Shown here piece by piece: positions 4,985 through 9,634 of a DNA stretch of 9,634 nt. Position 1 is the stretch's first letter. Every line of letters begins with the position of its first letter. Source of the DNA: CAUZJO01 sp963580245 (lineage in GTDB: Bacteria > Sumerlaeota > Sumerlaeia > MVZB01); NCBI GenBank assembly GCA_963580245.1, contig CAUZJO010000164.1, forward strand, positions 1 to 9,634, written 5' to 3'. The notes under the pieces were generated by a model, which did not search any database, was not told where the DNA came from, and saw only the letters and a list, made by a program, of their open reading frames with translations. Both the position numbers and the translations under genes were made by a program.

Positions 4985-6943
4985 ATGCGACGATTGACCA
5001 TATTATTACTCGTAACGCTGGCCGCGGGGGCGCCGCGCGTCTACTGTCAAGCCAATCAGACGGATCGGTTAAGGGGGCGGGAAGTCGAGTTGCCTCACAG
5101 ACCGGGGCCGGGGCCGATGGATATGCGCGAGGTCTTTACGCCCGAATACTTTGCTCCGGCGGGAAGTTATGATGACGCCGAGGTTCCCGACACGCTCGAC
5201 CTGGCCGAACGAGGGGCCCTGGCCGTGGAGGGATTGATGAATTTTCTCGATCCCGGACAGGACTACGAGCAATACCAGATCGCATTCTTTAATATCAATC
5301 CCCCTTTCATGGCGCACTACAACATGGAGGCCGGTAACCAGGGCAAAATCGCAAAGGGGATTCTGACCAACCGCCTGATGAGCGGGAGTAAGGCAAAGTT
5401 ACGCGAGCAGGCCGACATGTTCAACGCGATGATCGACCGCGTGAACGAAGAAGGATTGTTCTACAACGATCTAAACCGGGGGCCGTGGGTCCCATCAATC
5501 ACCACCGAAGACCAGCTTGCAGTCAACACGGCACACGTCCTCGTGGCGATGATCGACCTTTATCAAATTAAGCCCCACCCCAGGCTCCTCGAACTGATCC
5601 GATTCATGGCGGATGGCATGGTCAAACTGGCCAGGGTCGAGGGGGACTACGCTTACTACACCAAGGTGGCGCCCGAAGAGGGAGATTCGCACATCGGAGT
5701 ACTGGGTTATTGGCAACAGATGTTTTATCACGGAAAGTCCCTGCGCGCGTTGGCTCGGGTTAGCATGCTTACCGGCGAACGGAAATACTTGGACCTGGCG
5801 GAAAAGCTCAAGAACCTGATCATGATGGAGAAGCACTGGCAAGTCGAGGCCGCGCCCAAGGCGATCGTGGGTCACGAGCACGCCTGGTTTTCGGGTCACC
5901 ATCACTCCTATACGTCGGCCATGATGGGATTGATCCTGTACGCCGAAGCGACCGGCGACGCGACGCTGATGGAGTTCGTGCGTTCGGGCTACGAGTATCT
6001 GCGCAAGTACGGTCTGGCGCGCATCGGCATGTTCGGCGAGATGTGCACAACGGCCGACATGGTTTGGCTTGGGGTCAAGTTAAGCGAAATGGGCATCGGC
6101 GATTACTGGGAGGACGTCGATCAGTATACGCGAAATATGCTTGTGGAACAGCAATTGACGGAGCCGGAAAGATTGCGGGCGACCATCGAGACGATGCCGG
6201 CAATGACGACGGATAAGGTTTACGCGTACCGTTTCGCCAAGGACAATATGACGACCGATACCGTCATCGAACGCAATGTGGGGACGTGGCTGTCCGACGC
6301 GAGCAACCCGACGTTGGTGCGGCCTCAGACCTTGCGTTGGACAATTTGTTGTTCGGGCAATTGTCCGCCGGCGCTCTATTCCGCATGGCGGGGGATCGTC
6401 GCGCACGACAATGGGGTCGTCACCGTTAACCTGCTGCTCAATCGAGCTTCGCAATGGGTGGACGTCGAAAGTTATCTGCCGTACGAGGGCAAGGTGATCA
6501 TTCGCAACAAAACAGCGAGGCAAGTCGTGGTGCGCATGCCACGCTGGGTGGACTTGGATGCCGTGGGGTCCAGTGTTGCCGGAACTTCAGACCGCGACGT
6601 AACGCCAACGAGGATTACCGGGCGCTATCTGGCATTTTACGGCTTGAAAGGGGGCGACGTCCTGACGCTCACCTTTCCCGTCAAAGAATCGGTGGAACGG
6701 CACACGCTGCTGTGGAAAGTGGAAGACATGTGGCCGGAATCGACCGACCCAGGACGCGCATGGCAACCTCCGCGGCCGCCCAATATTTACTCGATGATCT
6801 TCCGCGGCAATACACTGGTGGACATCGCGCCGCGCGAGAAAGGCAAAGGTTTCGAGCTTTTTCTGCGCGACGAGTTGAAGGCAGGCGCCGCCTCCATGAC
6901 GAAGGTCACGCGTTACACGGCTCCAAGTCTGATAACGTGGTGA
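4985..6943 (+). CDS. Secreted GH127-like (DUF1680) glycoside hydrolase, beta-L-arabinofuranosidase type
   Basis: The protein has 652 residues, the usual size for the family, with a Sec signal at the start (MRRLTILLLVTLAAGA; the Cys at about residue 21 is not in a lipobox). The middle is an (alpha/alpha)6-barrel type sequence with the family-like stretch HHHSYTSAMMGLILYAEATGD. In GH127 enzymes a zinc is bound by a Glu and three Cys (Glu338, Cys340, Cys417, Cys418 in HypBA1) and Cys417 is the nucleophile. Here the matching residues are visible as GEMC (E352, C354) and ICCSG (C455, C456), with an extra C460. The usual acid/base motif GE.F..DY.LPN before ExC is not recognisable; the local sequence is EYLRKYGLARIGMFGE, so the substrate or mechanism may differ. 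A beta-sandwich C-terminal part follows (VNLLLNRASQWVDVES, VVVRMPRWV). AAAGGAAG upstream supports the ATG. It likely removes L-arabinofuranosyl or similar residues from glycans outside the cytoplasm. Confidence 0.82.
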   Translation: MRRLTILLLVTLAAGAPRVYCQANQTDRLRGREVELPHRPGPGPMDMREVFTPEYFAPAGSYDDAEVPDTLDLAERGALAVEGLMNFLDPGQDYEQYQIAFFNINPPFMAHYNMEAGNQGKIAKGILTNRLMSGSKAKLREQADMFNAMIDRVNEEGLFYNDLNRGPWVPSITTEDQLAVNTAHVLVAMIDLYQIKPHPRLLELIRFMADGMVKLARVEGDYAYYTKVAPEEGDSHIGVLGYWQQMFYHGKSLRALARVSMLTGERKYLDLAEKLKNLIMMEKHWQVEAAPKAIVGHEHAWFSGHHHSYTSAMMGLILYAEATGDATLMEFVRSGYEYLRKYGLARIGMFGEMCTTADMVWLGVKLSEMGIGDYWEDVDQYTRNMLVEQQLTEPERLRATIETMPAMTTDKVYAYRFAKDNMTTDTVIERNVGTWLSDASNPTLVRPQTLRWTICCSGNCPPALYSAWRGIVAHDNGVVTVNLLLNRASQWVDVESYLPYEGKVIIRNKTARQVVVRMPRWVDLDAVGSSVAGTSDRDVTPTRITGRYLAFYGLKGGDVLTLTFPVKESVERHTLLWKVEDMWPESTDPGRAWQPPRPPNIYSMIFRGNTLVDIAPREKGKGFELFLRDELKAGAASMTKVTRYTAPSLITW

Positions 6944-6997
6944 GGAATCCGCTCAACTGAGTACCTGGTCTTGTTAGCTTCGAGATGCGGAGACTAC

Positions 6998-7012
6998 AAT
7001 CGATTATCGATT
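6998..7012. promoter_or_regulatory. Perfect odd-length palindrome, operator candidate
   Basis: AATCGAT-T-ATCGATT is a perfect dyad of 7-base half-sites around a single central base. It lies 54 bases after the GH127-like stop and 122 bases before the ATG at 7135. The AT-rich symmetric form is what a small dimeric repressor (LacI-like or Xre-like) often binds. No -35/-10 pair around it is convincing. Confidence 0.33.
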
Positions 7013-7134
7013 AGCATGGAATTTGTTTAAGGATCAGCGTGGCCCCACCATGGCAACCATGACGGTTTCGAATTCGGGGGCGTATCAATAATTTTGAAGG
7101 CAAGTTGGCCTCTAGAGAAAGAAGGATAGTAGAC

Positions 7135-8157
7135 ATGAGATACACCGTTGCTTTGCTTGGCTCTCTTATAAGCCTATGTTCCTTTGGCCCGTGCTCGCCG
7201 TTATGTTATGCCGAGTTTTTGAACGGAAGAGATGGAGCGGCCAGTGAGACCGAAGGGGTTAAAATCGCCGACGCCAGTTCGGCTTCGTCCGCCGCGGAGA
7301 AAGAGACCGACGCGCAACCATCCGTCCCCGATTACCTGACAGCCGACGAGTTCGACATTGAGGGGATGCCACAGCAGCAGTACATGCTGGACATCGATAC
7401 CGCCAACGGTGAGCTGAACCGCATCGATCTGGCCGGCACGGTCGGCTACGTTATCGAACCGACGGGAGATGTCGACCCCAAGCGGCGCTGGGTCTGGATC
7501 GTCCCGCCGTGGCTTGCGCTCCCGTCCGCTCACGGCAATTATATTGCGCGTTATTACGCCGAAGGCCTGCTCGACGCTGGATTTCACGTCGTGGGTTTCG
7601 ATGTCGGCACGTCGCTGGGTAGTCCGAAGGGGGCGGATTTGTTCGCCCGGTTCCACGATCATGTTGTGAAGACATACGATCTGGCGCCGAAGGCGCGCAT
7701 GGTGGCGGTTTCCAACGGCGGCCTGATCACCTACGGCTATGCGTTTCGCTATCCCGAGAGGGTCGAGCGCATCTTCGCCGTCTATCCGGCGCTCGATTTC
7801 CGCACCTGGCCAGGGTTCGAAAAAGTCGTCGGACCCGGCGAAATCACGCCCAAGGGGCTTTCGTACGGCTTGACGCCCGAGGAGATGACCAAGCGAATCG
7901 CGGAATTCAACCCCATCGATAACCTGAAGCCGCTCGCGCGACAAAACATTCCGATCTTCCACATCCACGGCGACGCGGACGAGCTAGTGCCGCTGGACCC
8001 CAATTCGACCGTCACGGTCAAGCGTTATCGCGAGATGGGCGGCGATATCGAGTTGAAAGTCATGCCGGGAAGCGTCCACGGCGGGATGGAGTTTTTCACC
8101 GACGAGCAGGCGCTTCAATTCCTGCTGGCCCCGTCGGGAGCGGGGCAATCACTGTAA
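7135..8157 (+). CDS. Secreted alpha/beta hydrolase
   Basis: The protein has 340 residues. The ATG at 7135 is preferred over an in-frame TTG at 7105 because AGAAGGA (7120-7126) lies 8 bases upstream and the N-terminus then reads as a clean signal peptide (MRYTVALLGSLISLCSFG...CYAEF). A flexible Ala/Ser/Glu-rich linker (about 35-63) precedes the catalytic domain. That domain has IVPPWLALPSAHGNY (oxyanion region), a nucleophile elbow AVSNGGL with S193 (Ala replaces the first Gly of GxSxG), acid D282 in HGDADELVP and H315 in SVHGG. This gives a full Ser-Asp-His triad. The block FNPIDNLKPLAR before the acid is characteristic of a secreted hydrolase group I associate with Planctomycetes-like genomes; its substrate is not known to me. 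Its neighbours suggest an ester on a polysaccharide or its side chains. It ends in TAA and converges on the - strand GH32 remnant. Confidence 0.85.
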   Translation: MRYTVALLGSLISLCSFGPCSPLCYAEFLNGRDGAASETEGVKIADASSASSAAEKETDAQPSVPDYLTADEFDIEGMPQQQYMLDIDTANGELNRIDLAGTVGYVIEPTGDVDPKRRWVWIVPPWLALPSAHGNYIARYYAEGLLDAGFHVVGFDVGTSLGSPKGADLFARFHDHVVKTYDLAPKARMVAVSNGGLITYGYAFRYPERVERIFAVYPALDFRTWPGFEKVVGPGEITPKGLSYGLTPEEMTKRIAEFNPIDNLKPLARQNIPIFHIHGDADELVPLDPNSTVTVKRYREMGGDIELKVMPGSVHGGMEFFTDEQALQFLLAPSGAGQSL

Positions 8158-8177
8158 ACGGTCGCACGACGTTTTAC
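8154..8177. terminator. Candidate bidirectional terminator between convergent genes
   Basis: GTAAAC then GTCG (8154-8164, with a bulged G) pair with CGAC then GTTT-T-AC (8167-8177, with a bulged T) around a very small loop. It overlaps the stop codon of the hydrolase and lies just before the end of the convergent - strand gene; the two stop codons are 25 bases apart. It is symmetrical enough to act both ways, but the tight loop and bulges lower the confidence. Confidence 0.35.
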
Positions 8178-8182
8178 TTAGG

Positions 8183-9634
8183 TTAACGTTTAGCTACCGT
8201 AATATCCTTCATTTTCCAAACGTCGATTCCATCGCATTGAACACGACCCCCGGCAGTCCACACCGCGATCTGCTGACTGTCTGCCCGCGTTGGATACGTG
8301 CGTCCGGTCAGGGCCACCTCGTTCCGATTCCCAAACACTTCGATCACCGAACGATCGAGAAAGATCCGAAGATCGACCTGATCAGCAGTCGCGCCGGGGA
8401 AGTCCAGTTCGATCCGGTGTCGATGCATGTCCGGATCGGCGTTCAGTGTTCCCTGCATGTTGTCGATCACCAGTTTTCCATGGACACGGTCGATTTCGAT
8501 GCGTGTGATCTCGCTATGGTCCGGACTCATGCGAACCGCCAGGCCGAAATGGGTTGCTCTTTTTGGTGTAAAGCGGGCAATGATCTCCAGCGCGTCTCCC
8601 TGTACGCCTTCGAGGGGTAGAACTTCATTATTCCCCAACTCTCCAATCACCATCGCGGGGACCGCCCGGTGGTCCGCAGTGTTTTCAGTTCCTCAATGGG
8701 TTCACGGGTCAGCCAGTTATCCTCGCGTACGCGCAGGACACGCGGCAGCGACGTCAAACCGACCCACCGCAGGCTTTTCAAGCTTGGGTTGTGATTCAGA
8801 AGGTCCTCCATAGCGGTCCTCAAGCACCCATCCAATGAAAATCCGGAGGTTCTTATCATCGAGCAGGGTCTTGCCACCCATATTCAACGCCGATTCAAAC
8901 TTCAGGCTTCTGTCGGGTTGAAAGACACGGTCAACCACCCGGCCCACGTGAGCGGAGATGAGATAGTGCCCCGTCCAGGTGAGAACCCTGCCGGGCTGGT
9001 TCCCGTCAATATACCTGCCTTCAAACGGTTTCCCTTCCCATTCACGGGGAAGCCACTCGGTCCCCACCCGTCCGCCGGACGTAACAAGGACATCCCGGCC
9101 ATCGAGACGAAAGAAAAAGGGAACCTCGAAATAAATATACCGGTCATCCTGGGAAAAGATATTAGAGTAGGTCCAATTTTATAAATCAGGACTGGTCATG
9201 ATGGGCGCCGCTCCGCTTCCATTGAATGCGGATGCCAGGAGCATGTACCAGGTGTCACCGTCTTTCCAGATATCCGGATCGAGACAAAAGGCGCGCAGAC
9301 CCTTGGGAGGATCACTAAAGATCGGGACGACGGGATTGTCGGGGTCTTTTCCCCAGCGAATCAGTGAATCGTCAAGGGCGACGGAATGACAATTGCCCGC
9401 CGACGGTTGAGCGGTATAAAAGATATGTACCTTGCCGGACTCGTCGGCAACAATGCAGCCAGCCATGACCATGACCCGGTCGAACTCTTCCGGTCCCGAG
9501 GTCAGGGCGATGGGGAATTCTTTCCAGTTTACCAGGTCCCGGCTGCGGGCGTGTCCCAAATGCAACCAGTCCGACCAATCGCGCGTCGGGCCGTAGAGGT
9601 AAAAAATGTGGTACCAGCCTTTCCAGTAAAAACA
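8183..9634 (-). pseudogene. GH32-type glycoside hydrolase (fructan/sucrose family), broken and cut by the window edge
   Basis: Read on the - strand from the right edge: FYWKGWYHIFYLYGP, WLHLGHARSRDLVNW and PIAL are the GH32 beta-propeller start; the nucleophile motif NDPNG would lie just outside the window. LDPDIWKDGDTWYMLL replaces the usual RDP (Asp codon at 9278-9280). SPDL is followed by TAA (9179-9181) and then, in the same frame, NWTYSNIFSQDDRYIYFEVP, where the E of the ECP acid/base motif is kept (9125-9127) and C is V. ALNMGGKTLLDDKNLRIFIGW follows, still in frame. Near 8772-8776 the frame slips: LRWVGLTSLPRVLRVRED and PIEELKTLR lie in another frame. Near 8672-8680 it slips back to GELGNNEVLPLEGVQGD and the GH32 C-terminal sandwich LRIFLDRSVIEVFGN, ending in TAA. 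One nonsense codon and two compensating indels make it inactive unless they are sequence errors. The family normally cleaves beta-fructosides outside the cytoplasm. Confidence 0.82.

Noticed and set aside
8237..8813. + strand open frames opposite the GH32 remnant
   Set aside because: The - strand carries clear GH32 motifs in this stretch; the + strand products show none.
1..9634. CRISPR array, tRNA, rRNA, insertion sequence or attachment site
   Set aside because: I saw no regular direct-repeat array, no cloverleaf-like or rRNA sequence, no transposase and no terminal inverted repeats with target duplications.

Overview
The window is about 58-60% GC and reads as part of a Gram-negative, environmental bacterial genome, most likely from the PVC/Planctomycetota-Hydrogenedentota-Sumerlaeota neighbourhood. 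This rests on general familiarity with protein types, not a search: a pseudopilin beginning KAFTLIELL with a ...VPNF.EA..RSK.SRVK.DMR style N-terminus, a secreted DUF1680/GH127-like protein, a secreted alpha/beta hydrolase of a type common in those phyla, and a large secreted lectin-like protein. The phylum call is inference.

Layout on the + strand: (1) 141-1601, a GntR-type winged-helix DNA-binding domain joined in frame to a complete, catalytically intact-looking cytochrome P450, with one in-frame amber codon (213-215) inside the first helix of the DNA-binding domain. (2) 1820-3514, a secreted two-domain protein: a concanavalin/LamG-like domain with an Asp-box, then a ThuA/glutamine-amidotransferase-like alpha/beta domain. 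(3) 3863-4534, a type II secretion/type IV pilin-like prepilin. It is followed by a 450-base stretch holding a broken second prepilin start (4672-4770) and two hairpins. (4) 4985-6943, a secreted GH127-like glycoside hydrolase with the E-x-C and C-C metal-thiolate residues. (5) 7135-8157, a secreted alpha/beta hydrolase. On the - strand, converging on it, 8183-9634 is a GH32-type (fructan/sucrose-acting) gene that runs off the right edge and carries a stop codon and two compensating frameshifts, so it is called a pseudogene.

Taken together, the intact genes encode exported proteins suited to handling plant or algal polysaccharide: carbohydrate binding (1820), arabinose-type glycoside cleavage (4985), an ester- or lactone-type hydrolase (7135), a decayed fructanase-like enzyme (8183), and a pseudopilin for the secretion machinery or surface (3863). 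The GntR-P450 protein is the only candidate regulator. By analogy with MocR proteins (GntR DNA-binding domain plus an enzyme fold used as sensor), it could be a haem-enzyme-based sensor regulator. An imperfect 21-base dyad lies between it and the first secreted-protein gene. That regulatory link is a hypothesis; the fusion and the dyad are directly visible.
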